Position numbers and translations under genes: made by a program
The notes under the pieces: model-generated
Databases searched by the model: none
Told to the model about the DNA's origin: nothing
What the model saw: only the letters and a program-made list of their open reading frames with translations
Assembly: GCA_949101405.1 (NCBI GenBank)
Contig: CARYFM010000003.1
Location: forward strand, 1-64,000
Reading direction: 5' to 3'
DNA from: an uncultured Candidatus Saccharibacteria bacterium
Lineage (GTDB): Bacteria > Patescibacteriota > Saccharimonadia > Saccharimonadales > Saccharimonadaceae
DNA: 64,000 bases
Part shown: in pieces, positions 43,056-52,397 of the stretch
Layout: each line of letters opens with the position of its first letter
Numbering within the stretch: position 1 is the stretch's first letter

Positions 43056-43575
43056 TGTTTTGGATGAAAACGGCATTCGGACTGGGCGTATTGCAACGCG
43101 CGAAGAAGTGCATCGTGAGGGGCTGTGGCACCAGATTGCTGTCGTGGTAATAATTGATAATGATGGTCGGATTTTATTGCAGCAGCGTAGCAAAAATAAA
43201 CGTACTAACCCTGAAAAATGGGATATTGCGGCAGCTGGGCATGTGGATGCGGGGGAGGATTCTTTGCTTACTGCTAGGCGAGAAGTTGAAGAAGAGCTTG
43301 GCATAGTTGTCGATAATTTGCAGTTTTTGTTGAGTTATAGTCAGGAAAGTCGATATGAATGGCAGGGCGAGAGCTTGCTAGATAGGCAACTTTTTGACTG
43401 TTTTTTGTCACGTGTAGTAAAGGTTGATATTGATGGTTTGAGGCTGCAAGATAGCGAAGTTCAGGCGGCTAAGCTGTGCACGGCTACGGAATTTAAGAAG
43501 ATGATCGACAAGGGCGATATGGTAAAGCGCTCGTCTTTATATGAAGAAGTAATTAAGATTATGGAACAAGAATGA
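43039..43575 (+). CDS. NUDIX hydrolase (isopentenyl-diphosphate-isomerase-like subgroup)
   Basis: A 178-residue NUDIX protein. LIDVLDENGIRTGRIATREEVHREGLWH opens it (split here only for description: DVLDEN, then HREGLWH), and the box GHVDAGEDSLLTARREVEEELGI is complete at about 74-96, with all metal-binding Glu residues. This subgroup includes YfcD-type proteins of unknown substrate. GGAGGGGG precedes ATG 43039. It starts a plus-strand run of five short genes. The broken paralogue is divergent from it. Confidence 0.88.
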   Translation: MPELIDVLDENGIRTGRIATREEVHREGLWHQIAVVVIIDNDGRILLQQRSKNKRTNPEKWDIAAAGHVDAGEDSLLTARREVEEELGIVVDNLQFLLSYSQESRYEWQGESLLDRQLFDCFLSRVVKVDIDGLRLQDSEVQAAKLCTATEFKKMIDKGDMVKRSSLYEEVIKIMEQE

Positions 43576-44144
43576 GAGAAAATTATTTTTTGATTCATGG
43601 GAGTTTTGGCAATCCGTATGTGAATTGGTTGCCATATTTATACAAAGAATTATGCGAGCGGAACAAGGAAGTTTATGTACCAGATTTCCCTACTGGAGTG
43701 GGATTTCAGAATTATGAAAATTGGTCGAAGTCACTGAAAGTTTATCTTGATGCGGGGTTGATCACGGAAAATACGGTTATCCTTGCTCATTCGATTGCAC
43801 CAGTATTTATTTGTAAGTTTTTGATTAAAAATAAAGTTAAAGTAAAGCGGTTGATTTTTGTTTGTGGTTTCAATAATTATCTTGGAATTAATGATGAATA
43901 CGACAACGTGAACTGCAGTATGTACCTGAAAAACTTGGGAGATGTGAAGGCATATTGCGATGAGATTATTTGTTTCTATAGTAAGAACGATCCATATGTA
44001 AGCTATGAAGTGGAGAAAGAATTTGCGGATACGGTGGCGACTGAACAAGTTGTGATTGCTGATGGGGGTCATCTGAATTTAGAAAGTGGGTATCGAGAAT
44101 TCCCAGAGTTATTAAAATACATTGAAGAGGGTGAGAATAAATGA
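43572..44144 (+). CDS. RBBP9/YdeN-like serine hydrolase
   Basis: A 190-residue alpha/beta hydrolase of the small RBBP9 type. LIHGSFGNPYVNWLP is the N-terminal turn, the nucleophile Ser sits in LAHSIAP near residue 74 (AHSIA in place of GHSLG), the acid in SKNDPYVS near 138 and the His in DGGHLNLE near 164. Substrate unknown. It overlaps the NUDIX stop by 4 bases and the next gene by 4 bases, so the run is an operon. Confidence 0.85.
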   Translation: MRENYFLIHGSFGNPYVNWLPYLYKELCERNKEVYVPDFPTGVGFQNYENWSKSLKVYLDAGLITENTVILAHSIAPVFICKFLIKNKVKVKRLIFVCGFNNYLGINDEYDNVNCSMYLKNLGDVKAYCDEIICFYSKNDPYVSYEVEKEFADTVATEQVVIADGGHLNLESGYREFPELLKYIEEGENK

Positions 44145-44689
44145 AACTAATCGCTACCCGACATGCCGAAACGAACTACAATGTTAAAGATTTGGTAAAT
44201 TATGATCCAACAGTTGATGTATATTTGACGGAAAAAGGTATAAAACAGGCGGAAGAGTTGGCTAGGCAGCTAAAAGATTTTAAGTTTGATATGATCTACA
44301 TTTCTAGGCTGAAACGCACAAAGCAGACCGCCGATGCTATCAATCGCTATCATGGGCAAGAGTTAGTGGTAAATGAACTACTAGACGATACTCGGAATGG
44401 GTTTGAAGGTCGTCCATATAGCGAAGCCAAAGGTTGGCGAGATGCGCAACCAGATCCAGTGAATGCGCGTTATCAGGGCAAATATGAATCTGTCAGCGAC
44501 ATGACAGACCGCGTGCGCAAGTTCTTGGACTATCTGAAACAGCATCACGGAAATGACGAAACGATTTTAATTATCACTAGCAGCCACATTATCAAGCAGT
44601 TACGTATGCTGAACGGCGAAATTACGATGCAGGAGTTGCTCAATGCACCAGCCAAACATGCCACATATTACGAGTTTAATATTAATTAA
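44141..44689 (+). CDS. Histidine phosphatase superfamily protein
   Basis: A 182-residue phosphoglycerate-mutase-like phosphatase. TRHAETNYN at residues 6-14 is the RHG motif (RHA here), SRLKRTKQTA near 55 and TSSHIIKQL near 148 hold the second Arg and His. Substrates of this group range from sugar phosphates to nucleotides. It is coupled to the hydrolase upstream by an ATGA overlap. Confidence 0.85.
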   Translation: MKLIATRHAETNYNVKDLVNYDPTVDVYLTEKGIKQAEELARQLKDFKFDMIYISRLKRTKQTADAINRYHGQELVVNELLDDTRNGFEGRPYSEAKGWRDAQPDPVNARYQGKYESVSDMTDRVRKFLDYLKQHHGNDETILIITSSHIIKQLRMLNGEITMQELLNAPAKHATYYEFNIN

Positions 44690-44702
44690 GAAAAGGAGAC
44701 AA

Positions 44703-45338
44703 ATGAAATTTACAAAATTAGAACATTCTGGGTGCGTGGTAGAAAAAGATGGTTTGAAAATTGTTTGCGATCCGGTAGAGTTTGAGAGGGGTTTGCCGGA
44801 TTTGGAGAATGTAGTGGCGATTATAATTACACATAAGCATGGTGATCATTTGCAATTAGAAAAATTGTTAGCGGTATTAGATAAAAACCTGGAAGCGCGT
44901 GTTTTTACGACAGAAGATGCAATTGATGAAATTCCAAATTCTGAGGTGGTGAAAACTGGTGATGTAGTCAATGTGGGCGGGTTTGAGTTGAAATTTTTTG
45001 GTGAAAATCATGCAGAAATTGTTCCAGGAAAAATTCCCTGTCAAAATATTGGAGTGGTAATTGATGGAAAGATTGTGAATCCGGGTGATTCATTTGATAT
45101 CCCTTCTAATATGATTCATCCAGAAATTTTGCTAGTACCAAGTGCGGCGCCATGGTGTAAGGTGTCAGAGGGTATGGAATATATAAAGGTAGTAAAGCCG
45201 AAAGTTACTGTGCCAGTGCATAATGCGGTACTTTCTGAGCTTGGGAATGGTTTTAATAATAATTGGTTGCGCGTGGCTTGCGAGGAAGTAGGTGCAGAGT
45301 TGGCGTCACTAGGAATTGGAGAAGGAGTTGAGGTATGA
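44703..45338 (+). CDS. Metallo-beta-lactamase-fold hydrolase (UlaG-like)
   Basis: A 211-residue MBL-fold protein. ITHKHGDHL near residue 47 is the HxHxDH metal motif, ENHAE near 101, NPGDSFD near 122 and VPVHNA near 164 supply the other ligands. UlaG-type proteins include lactonases and RNases; no substrate can be named. AAAAGGAG 6 bases upstream fixes ATG 44703 against a longer frame that overlaps the previous gene. Confidence 0.85.
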   Translation: MKFTKLEHSGCVVEKDGLKIVCDPVEFERGLPDLENVVAIIITHKHGDHLQLEKLLAVLDKNLEARVFTTEDAIDEIPNSEVVKTGDVVNVGGFELKFFGENHAEIVPGKIPCQNIGVVIDGKIVNPGDSFDIPSNMIHPEILLVPSAAPWCKVSEGMEYIKVVKPKVTVPVHNAVLSELGNGFNNNWLRVACEEVGAELASLGIGEGVEV

Positions 45339-45997
45339 AAATTAAAGTTAGTGATGAGTTTATCATTGATACTAATCGTGAATGTTACAATAACCTTGGA
45401 AAATTATATACTGATGGTGCTGATGATTTTGAAACGTTACTTGATATGGGTGTATGGCAGGAATTTCTTGATGGTCTTGGTGGAAAAAAGGTTTTGGATG
45501 TTGGATGTGGTGCTGGTGATGCGGTAAAGTGGCTGGCGGATAGAAAATATGAGGTTGCGGCGTGCGACTTGTCTGATAAAATGATAGAAGTTGCTCGCGA
45601 TAAAACTACTAAAGCTAAGTTTTTTGTACTTGGAGCGAACGAGTTAGGTAAAATTAATGATAAATTCGACGGAATTATATCGATTCATCTTGTGCAACAC
45701 CTGAGTAAGAGTATGCTTAGGAAATTTTTTAGTGATATATATAATTTATTGACGGATGATGGTAGGTTCTTTTTAGCATTTACAAATACTTGTTATGAGA
45801 AAACTGGTTATCAATTGGATGGTGAAAAAGAAGATAATTATATCTTTTGGTTTAAGTGGCGGATGGAGGATATTGTGCCTCTGCTAGCAAAGGCGAAGCT
45901 CAAACCAATCTTTGCCAAAATGCAAAAGGGTGCGGATAACAGTTGTGCGATTGATATGGAGCCGTTTGTGTTTATTTGTGAAAAGATAAAGCAGTAG
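45335..45997 (+). CDS. SAM-dependent methyltransferase
   Basis: A 220-residue class I methyltransferase. VLDVGCGAGDAVKWLADR near residue 50 is motif I, AACDLSDKMIEVAR near 74 is motif II, and FDGIISIHLVQHL near 108 is the post-II/III region. Small-molecule methyltransferases of the UbiE/Methyltransf_11 type share this layout. It is the last gene of the five-gene plus-strand run (4-base overlap with the MBL gene). Confidence 0.85.
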   Translation: MKIKVSDEFIIDTNRECYNNLGKLYTDGADDFETLLDMGVWQEFLDGLGGKKVLDVGCGAGDAVKWLADRKYEVAACDLSDKMIEVARDKTTKAKFFVLGANELGKINDKFDGIISIHLVQHLSKSMLRKFFSDIYNLLTDDGRFFLAFTNTCYEKTGYQLDGEKEDNYIFWFKWRMEDIVPLLAKAKLKPIFAKMQKGADNSCAIDMEPFVFICEKIKQ

Positions 45998-46006
45998 AGT
46001 AGTAGT

Positions 46007-46303
46007 TTATTTTTTCAGATCATTATAGGCATTTGCTATAATGTTTTTGATTTGATTAAAATCGTCAAAGTTAGCGATGTAGTACATAGTGCGTTTGGCA
46101 GTATTGTATGGAATTTCCTCAGCTAAGCCACAACTAGTATTACTGTCAGTTTTCTTGATAAGCAATCGGTTATCGTAAACGCCACCGATTAATATACCAT
46201 TGTGATAAAGTAGGAATTCCCCCATCATTGGACGCGCTGTAAAAACGCCAAGCGGTTCAAGTTTTGTTAAAATTTTATTTAAATCTTCTTTGCTAGTAGA
46301 CAT
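46007..46303 (-). CDS. TfoX N-terminal-domain protein
   Basis: A 98-residue protein matching the TfoX/Sxy N-terminal domain: ARPMMGEFLLYHNGILIGGVYDNRLLIKKT near residues 23-50 and a helical C-terminus with TMYYIANFDD. In gamma-proteobacteria TfoX controls competence; stand-alone N-terminal domains in other bacteria have no known role. A link to DprA in the same genome is tempting but unsupported. The M6 protease gene follows it on the same strand, so a shared transcript is unlikely to start here. Confidence 0.8.
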   Translation of the reverse strand: MSTSKEDLNKILTKLEPLGVFTARPMMGEFLLYHNGILIGGVYDNRLLIKKTDSNTSCGLAEEIPYNTAKRTMYYIANFDDFNQIKNIIANAYNDLKK

Positions 46304-46312
46304 GTTATCCCC

Positions 46313-48943
46313 TTATTTCTGATCTATGGTAGTTTTTCCCATGATGTGGTTACGTACTTTGACGTAGTCTGTGGCTTGGACATTGCCATCATTATTGGCA
46401 TCTGCCGCATGAAGGCTGGCACCAGTAAGCAGACTTTTCCCCATAATATGGTTACGGATGCGGACGTAGTCAGTGGCCTGAATGGCGCCATCGCCATTCA
46501 CATCCCCTTTGATAACAATGATATAGGTATAAGTTGTGTTATCAATTTTGAGCGCTAGGTTTAGACCTGTGGATACGACGCCGGAATGTAGTTCTTGACC
46601 GTTAGCATTGCGTAAATATACAATATTTACGCCTTTGATGTTGGTGAACGTTTGACGTAATGAGCTAATATTTTGCCCGAGCGTGAAACCGGTAAGGAGA
46701 TTTCCTTTTTTGGTAAGTTGAAGTTTGTTTAATAACTCAGCTTCAGTGATGCTTGAAGTAGGGTTGAGCGGCGTAATGCTTTGTAAAAGATTAGTTGGTG
46801 GAGTTTGATATTGGAATGTGTCAGGGTTATAGATCGTGCCCACCGTAGGTAGCGTAGGATTGATACTGGCATTATATTGTGAGTTTTGAGGAAGTTTAGG
46901 GTTAGTATTAGTGTACTGTGTGCCAATAAAACTACCAGTATTTTGTTGGCCAGTGACTTTACCTAACGCTTGTGAATTGGAAATAGTAGCATTCTGGTTG
47001 AGGCCAATAAAGCCACCAACATTCTTTATTGCATTGACTGTGAGGGAGGAAGAGCAGCGATCAATGACAGTTTTGTCATCAGCATTGCCTATAAAACCGC
47101 CAGTAGCTGCTAGATCATTGAAAGCATGTTTAGTGTTTGTAATACTGCCTGATTTAAGATGAACATTAGTGATAGTGACGTTAGAAGCGACTGAAGCTAA
47201 TCCTCCTAAGGTGTTTCCGGTAGTGGGACCAATAACAAGGTTTTGAACCTGAAGATTTTGTACACTGCTGCTATGGTTATAGTCTCCTAAATCATTAAAT
47301 ACTCCAGTTCCCTTGGCGGTGATATTAGAAAGAGTGTGGTTTTGCCCATCGAGATGACCTGTAAAATTGATTTCTGGGTAGGCAATATTGGTAAAGTCCA
47401 GATCGTTGGTGAGTATGTAATATTTACCAGTAGTATTAGTCTGCATGAGATAGAGAAAAGTAGTTACGCTATCGATTTGATAAGGTTGGTTACTAGTGCC
47501 GTTGCCTACGACATCTGGAAAATTAACATCAAAGGTGATTGAAGTATCTGTTTCGGCAGTAACAGTGACAATAATGCCGGAGTTGTTGCCATTTGCATAA
47601 TAAATTGTATCTGGGTCAAAGTCAGCATTAGCTGATATTTTTTTGCCGAGCGTAGGTCGTGAAAGATTGAGCGTGGCTTGGGAAAGATTGCCATTGGCGT
47701 CACCAAGATTAGTTTCGCCAGGACGGAAAATAAAGATATGATCATTATCACCATTATTGCCATAGTATTTATAGTTATCATTGACACGGTAGATAATGAT
47801 TCCATCACTATCCGCGGAATGAGAGGCATAGGTATTTTGCTTACTATGATATTCTACGATAAAATATTCTTTACTATTAGGATTGGGCTGAATTTTGATA
47901 GCACGTTTTTCATCAGGATTGATAAATTTGGGTTTGGACAGTGTAACGGATTTTGTAGTGTTTTGGATAACTGGAAGTGGGTTGTGCCAGTTCATGCTAG
48001 CATGATAATCTGTGACAAAATAAGTGAGAAGGTTTTGAGGGTTAGAACCAACGACGTCTCCCATAAGATCATAAAATCCTACAGGACGGTGTTCGGTACT
48101 AGTGCGATTATAACGGTATAAATCCATTAACCCAAGAGTATGCCCGAACTCATGTAGTATGGTGCCATAGTTACTGCGATTTAGCGAGAAAATTCCAGCA
48201 GATTGCGTGTAATCTGCGCCGTAAATAATGTTGTAAGCCGAAACTTTTTTACCCAGGATATCATCAGTGATATTTAGATTATCACGCTTGTGCGACCAGA
48301 GTAAATCGTTAGAAGCAACTGGATATTTGCCGGAACTATTGTCGGCGCCTTCAACAAAGATGCTGATAGCATCAACGATGCCATCATGGTTCGTATCTAG
48401 CTGGTCGGATGTGAGACCGTATGTTTTGACTTGGTCTCTAATGGCTGAAATAATATGGTTAACGAGTTCAGTTTCACGGGTGAGCAGTTCGGCATTATCT
48501 TTATAGCCATCTGGATTGCTATCGCTATAGCGTAAATAGTATTCTATAGGATTAGGGTCTTGGTACGATATGATTTTTCCATTGGTTTTCGGGAAAATTG
48601 TAGAGTTAATTGAGATTCGCCCATAGCTTTGGGTTTCGTAGTATTTTTTGAGTGATGGGACTTGGACTATACCTTGAGCAGTATCCATATCAAACAGAGT
48701 TTCACTGTTGAGGATTTTTTCGGCATTAGCTACGCTAGTGTCATCATCAAGATGGATCGGCGTACCATTATCGGTTTTACGCACGATACTATCGCTATTA
48801 CTAAATTTGAGAAAAAGTGCAAGATGCGTAATGTCGCGGTGGTCGGTTAGAGCGTCGGTGTTTGGTGAGTGTAGATAAGAGAATGCGCACAGAGCTGTTA
48901 TAAATAGCCCGCTGAAAATTGTGAATTTACGAATGCTTTTCAT
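46313..48943 (-). CDS. Secreted M6-type metalloprotease with C-terminal dockerin
   Basis: An 876-residue exported protease. A signal peptide covers about residues 1-30; the zinc site HEFGHTLGLMD is at 264-274 (His264, Glu265, His268 and Asp274), the extended pattern of immune-inhibitor-A-like M6 peptidases. Residues about 480-680 hold GLUG-like repeats (GGLASVASN, GGFIGNADD, GGFIGLNQN, TGSFIGTQ). The last 70 residues carry two EF-hand-like dockerin repeats, DVNGDGAIQATDYVRIRNHI and DANNDGNVQATDYVKVRNHI. Dockerins bind cohesins, so a surface receptor is expected; the upstream gene is the best candidate, overlapping by 17 bases. Confidence 0.9.
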   Translation of the reverse strand: MKSIRKFTIFSGLFITALCAFSYLHSPNTDALTDHRDITHLALFLKFSNSDSIVRKTDNGTPIHLDDDTSVANAEKILNSETLFDMDTAQGIVQVPSLKKYYETQSYGRISINSTIFPKTNGKIISYQDPNPIEYYLRYSDSNPDGYKDNAELLTRETELVNHIISAIRDQVKTYGLTSDQLDTNHDGIVDAISIFVEGADNSSGKYPVASNDLLWSHKRDNLNITDDILGKKVSAYNIIYGADYTQSAGIFSLNRSNYGTILHEFGHTLGLMDLYRYNRTSTEHRPVGFYDLMGDVVGSNPQNLLTYFVTDYHASMNWHNPLPVIQNTTKSVTLSKPKFINPDEKRAIKIQPNPNSKEYFIVEYHSKQNTYASHSADSDGIIIYRVNDNYKYYGNNGDNDHIFIFRPGETNLGDANGNLSQATLNLSRPTLGKKISANADFDPDTIYYANGNNSGIIVTVTAETDTSITFDVNFPDVVGNGTSNQPYQIDSVTTFLYLMQTNTTGKYYILTNDLDFTNIAYPEINFTGHLDGQNHTLSNITAKGTGVFNDLGDYNHSSSVQNLQVQNLVIGPTTGNTLGGLASVASNVTITNVHLKSGSITNTKHAFNDLAATGGFIGNADDKTVIDRCSSSLTVNAIKNVGGFIGLNQNATISNSQALGKVTGQQNTGSFIGTQYTNTNPKLPQNSQYNASINPTLPTVGTIYNPDTFQYQTPPTNLLQSITPLNPTSSITEAELLNKLQLTKKGNLLTGFTLGQNISSLRQTFTNIKGVNIVYLRNANGQELHSGVVSTGLNLALKIDNTTYTYIIVIKGDVNGDGAIQATDYVRIRNHIMGKSLLTGASLHAADANNDGNVQATDYVKVRNHIMGKTTIDQK

Positions 48944-50051
48944 GATTGGTACTATTAGTTTTTGTGGTAGACTTTGACTTAGGTGTGACCGCTGCTTTGG
49001 TTTTCGGGGTAACAGTATCTGCTGGTTGGCTTATTTGGGTTGTTTTGTTGGGGCGAGTGATATATATCAAACATCCTCCAAGGATAATAATTATACCGCT
49101 GAGAGCAAAAATAATTATCCAAGTGAAGTCATTGGAAGCGGTAACCGTTTTAGAAACTTCTGAAACAGTATTATAGGGTATAATTGCTCCATCGACTATT
49201 GTATAAATATTATTAGAAATATCATTATCTGAACTGATTAAGAACAATTGTTTGCCCTCAATATTGAAAGGTATGAGTTTAGCTGTGCAGCTACCTGTGG
49301 TACGATCGAGTACATAAAAGGCTTTTTGCTCATTTTGATCTATGGCATAAATTAAAGTGAGATTATCTCTTTCGGCAATATTAAAAGTTTGACCATCCAG
49401 TATGTAGGTGTTAAGTTGAAATCCGTTTGGTAATTGGACGTCTTTGAGACTGGAAATAACGGCGAGGTTGTGCCCATTATATTTGACTTGAACAGGTGTT
49501 GGCTTAGATTCGTCTTCTTTATTCTCGGAATTTGAGTCATTTGGCTGGTCGGTTGGAGTGTCTGTGGGTTGTGGGTTGATGGTTTGATTGTTTTGGTTCT
49601 GATTTGGTTTGTTATTATTGTTGGGTTGAGTTGGCTTCGTGGTGGGTTGATTAGGCTTATCTTCGGTTGCGGGCGGTTTGACGGGAGCGACGATTTTAAC
49701 GCTAACACTGCGCGAACCGGGTTTGTATTCATTAGCATCAGGATCGGAAAATCCAGCTTCAGGTGTGGCGGTCACCGTAACGGTACCGCTAGTTCCAGCA
49801 GTGACAGTGACGGATTGATAATTTTCTTCCACCCAGATGGCGGATTGAGAAACGGCGCCATTGGTAGCAGTAAGATTAACGCGTCCAATACATGAGCCAC
49901 CGATACGTATCGTAAACGTACCTCCTGGCTTTACCTCTTGAACCGACGCACTGGCCGTGAAAGATGCAGCGAAGACTGGTGTGTGGCTTAGGGTGACACT
50001 AACGATGCTGCAAATAACTAAAAGGGTTTTAAAGATAGAATGTTTCTTCAT
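48927..50051 (-). CDS. Membrane-anchored surface protein, candidate receptor of the dockerin protease
   Basis: A 374-residue protein: signal peptide (about 1-28, VFA-A), an Ig-like or cohesin-like beta domain (about 30-125, SVQEVKPGGTFTIRIGG ... VTVTATPEAGF), a Pro/Asn/Gln/Thr linker (126-190), a second beta domain (190-300), one membrane segment (about 310-333) and a Lys/Thr-rich cytoplasmic tail. The order signal, domain, linker, membrane anchor is that of surface receptors. It shares an operon with the dockerin protease downstream, which suggests that it docks it. The cohesin identity is a hypothesis. Confidence 0.7.
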   Translation of the reverse strand: MKKHSIFKTLLVICSIVSVTLSHTPVFAASFTASASVQEVKPGGTFTIRIGGSCIGRVNLTATNGAVSQSAIWVEENYQSVTVTAGTSGTVTVTATPEAGFSDPDANEYKPGSRSVSVKIVAPVKPPATEDKPNQPTTKPTQPNNNNKPNQNQNNQTINPQPTDTPTDQPNDSNSENKEDESKPTPVQVKYNGHNLAVISSLKDVQLPNGFQLNTYILDGQTFNIAERDNLTLIYAIDQNEQKAFYVLDRTTGSCTAKLIPFNIEGKQLFLISSDNDISNNIYTIVDGAIIPYNTVSEVSKTVTASNDFTWIIIFALSGIIIILGGCLIYITRPNKTTQISQPADTVTPKTKAAVTPKSKSTTKTNSTNHEKHS

Positions 50052-50072
50052 GTTTATATTTTAATATATTTA

Positions 50073-50321
50073 TCAATCATATTCAACTATAATGTTATGA
50101 TCGATGTCGTTTTTGCTATTAGCATTGGCTTCGTCAGCATTGATGACGTCTTTATGTCCTACTAGCGCGGCATAAGGTGCGAATTGAGCGGCACGAGCTT
50201 CCTTACTCATAGGTTTTTTGGCATGCGGGCGTTTGCAATTTATGATGTCGGCGTAGTTTTCGAGTTTACGTTTCGGTGCGCGTGGATGAAAGTTATTGAG
50301 AGTGGCAGTATTTGTACTCAT
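50073..50321 (-). CDS. YolD-like partner of the UvrX polymerase
   Basis: An 82-residue protein in which MSKEARAAQFAPYAALVGHKDVI (split: SKEARAAQF, then APYAALVGHKD) matches the conserved core of YolD/YqjX-like proteins, which accompany UvrX/YqjW Y-family polymerases in Firmicutes and their phages. A basic N-terminus (HPRAPKRKLENY) precedes it. It starts 4 bases inside the polymerase gene, and two short spacers later the surface-protein gene follows. The function of the family is unknown. Confidence 0.7.
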   Translation of the reverse strand: MSTNTATLNNFHPRAPKRKLENYADIINCKRPHAKKPMSKEARAAQFAPYAALVGHKDVINADEANANSKNDIDHNIIVEYD

Positions 50322-51799
50322 GCGCGATGCCCTCCAATTTGTTGATGGCGGGTGCGCATAGTGGCGCCGTCTTCAAAGTTAGTGCCACGCAAAATAGAGT
50401 TTTTGCCATAGCGCGCACGAATTTTAAGGATTGCCTCTTGAATTGAATGTTCTTTACGTAAGTTGTTTAGTTCTCTGACTTTTTGTTGTTCGAGTTCGGC
50501 ATAGTCCGTGAAAAAGTCAGTTTGCATTAGGCTTGACTCTTTCACTGAGTTGAGGTCTTCTGGATGGATAAGTTGTTCGGCACTGAGGGTAACTTTACGA
50601 ACTGTGAACTTAGGGTTTGCCTTGGTATCGAAGATTTTTAGAAGTTGTTTGGTGATGATTTTGGTGGATGAAGTAGGCTTGGATAAATGAGATGTATGTT
50701 GTAATGGTTTGGGCACATGTCGACCGTAATGATCTGTTATGGTTGCGGTAGTAATGTTCTTGTGATCATAGTTAATGCATAAACTGAGCTGTCTAGTGAG
50801 ATAGTTCTTTTTTACTAACTCGAGTGCAAGATTTTCGGACATTTCTTTAATAATGGTGCGTGTTTCGTTGAAGCTGTAAGGGCGCGATAGGACTTGGCCG
50901 GAGCTAAGACTTTTGGTTTTGGGCGAATGTTGTTTGACGTCGGAAATTGTAGTGTTTTCGTAACCCCAGGCGTGATCAATAAGCAGTTCCGCGTTTACAC
51001 CAAATAAGTCGTAGAGCAATTTTTGGTTTTGGAGTGAACAACGCGCGACGTCGCCCATAGTGTATAAGTTATGATTGGCTAGGCGTTTGGCGTAGCCACG
51101 CCCAACACGCCAGATATCAGTAATGGGGGAATGCGCCCAGAGTTTTTCTCGGAAGCTTATTTCATTTAGTTTAGCGATACGTACACCGGCGGAATTTGGT
51201 TGAGAGTTTTTAGCGAGAATATCCATAGCAACTTTTGCCAAGAACATATTAGTTCCAATTCCAGCTGTAGCGGTAATGCCTGTACTTCGATAAACATCGG
51301 TAATCATGTTGGTGACAAATTCTTCAGCAGTGCAGTGTTTCATTTTAAGATAACTGGTGATGTCACAAAAGACTTCGTCAATAGAATAAGCAAAAATATC
51401 CGCAGGCGCTACATGGCGCAAATAGGTATTATAAATTTCTGAACTATATTCAAGGTAGTATTTCATACGGGGTAGAGCAATGATGAAGTCGAGTTCGAGA
51501 TTGGGATTTTTTAATAGTTCAGAATTGTCGTGCGATTTGTTTAGAAAAATTCCTAGTGGGGTTTTAGTTTTGCGTTCGGCATTGATTTCGCGAACTTTTT
51601 GATTAACTTCAAATAGACGTGCTCGTCCTGGCAAGCCATAAGATTTGAGCGATGGTGATATAGCGAGACAAATGGTTTTATCAGTGCGAGATTTGTCGGC
51701 TACTACGAGGTTAGTAATGAGTGGATCCAATCCGCGTTCGTTGCATTCTACGGATGCATAAAAAGATTTAAGATCAATTGCTGCAAAAACTCGGTTCAT
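50318..51799 (-). CDS. Y-family DNA polymerase (UvrX/YqjW type)
   Basis: A 493-residue translesion polymerase. AIDLKSFYASVEC at residues 7-19 and YSIDEVFCD near 118 carry the catalytic acids; ATAGIGTNMFLAKVAMD near 153 and the helix-hairpin-helix IWRVGRGYAKRLANHNL follow. The end, GKNSILRGTNFEDGATMR, is typical of the Firmicute UvrX group rather than DinB. With the YolD-like gene it forms the standard mobile-element pair, so transfer from a Gram-positive host is likely. A TATATTATATATG stretch lies before ATG 51799. Confidence 0.9.
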   Translation of the reverse strand: MNRVFAAIDLKSFYASVECNERGLDPLITNLVVADKSRTDKTICLAISPSLKSYGLPGRARLFEVNQKVREINAERKTKTPLGIFLNKSHDNSELLKNPNLELDFIIALPRMKYYLEYSSEIYNTYLRHVAPADIFAYSIDEVFCDITSYLKMKHCTAEEFVTNMITDVYRSTGITATAGIGTNMFLAKVAMDILAKNSQPNSAGVRIAKLNEISFREKLWAHSPITDIWRVGRGYAKRLANHNLYTMGDVARCSLQNQKLLYDLFGVNAELLIDHAWGYENTTISDVKQHSPKTKSLSSGQVLSRPYSFNETRTIIKEMSENLALELVKKNYLTRQLSLCINYDHKNITTATITDHYGRHVPKPLQHTSHLSKPTSSTKIITKQLLKIFDTKANPKFTVRKVTLSAEQLIHPEDLNSVKESSLMQTDFFTDYAELEQQKVRELNNLRKEHSIQEAILKIRARYGKNSILRGTNFEDGATMRTRHQQIGGHRA

Positions 51800-51830
51800 A
51801 TACGTATATTATATATGGTAAAATTGGAAC

Positions 51831-52397
51831 ATGGAACAGAATGTAGACTATAAATTATATTTGGATAAATATCCGCAGGATGAAAAGTTTAATCGGGTAC
51901 ATGCGGTATTAGTGACGCATGATGGACGGGTGATGTTGCGTTATAAAAATGGCGAGGCGAGAATTACGGGTGGAAGGATTGATGAAGCTGATGTGGATCT
52001 CGAAGCGGCGCTTCGGCGAGAGATTTTGGAAGAGCTGAATTGTGAGATTGATAAAATTGAGTATCTGGGCTATCTCGAAGTTGAGATGGAGAAGTATTAC
52101 GAAGAAATTGGTTTAGATTGTGAAATTGTGCGGGAGAGGGAGAACTGGGCGCGGATGGTGGCGCGGGTGAGCAAGATTTTGCCGCCAAAGGCTGATCCAG
52201 ATCGTGAAGGTAATTGGATTTATGGTCGGACACTCGCGCCACCAGAAATCGCGAAAGCCGAGCTAACGAAATCGGCTCCGATGGGCAATACGGATAAGTT
52301 GATAGATTATGCGCTTAAAATTGCGCGCGAAAAAGGTTATTTTACGGAAGTGCCGAGTCAAGAATACGAAACGTTGAATGTGGAGTCGCGGGACTAA
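51831..52397 (+). CDS. NUDIX hydrolase
   Basis: A 188-residue protein with VHAVLVTHDGRVMLR and a NUDIX box GGRIDEADVDLEAALRREILEEL near residues 46-68; the spacing between GG and REILEEL matches, with one extra residue. The C-terminal half is helical (KAELTKSAPMGNTDKLIDYAL). Substrate unknown. TGGTAAAAT lies 6 bases before ATG 51831, and the promoter is back to back with that of the polymerase gene. Confidence 0.82.
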   Translation: MEQNVDYKLYLDKYPQDEKFNRVHAVLVTHDGRVMLRYKNGEARITGGRIDEADVDLEAALRREILEELNCEIDKIEYLGYLEVEMEKYYEEIGLDCEIVRERENWARMVARVSKILPPKADPDREGNWIYGRTLAPPEIAKAELTKSAPMGNTDKLIDYALKIAREKGYFTEVPSQEYETLNVESRD

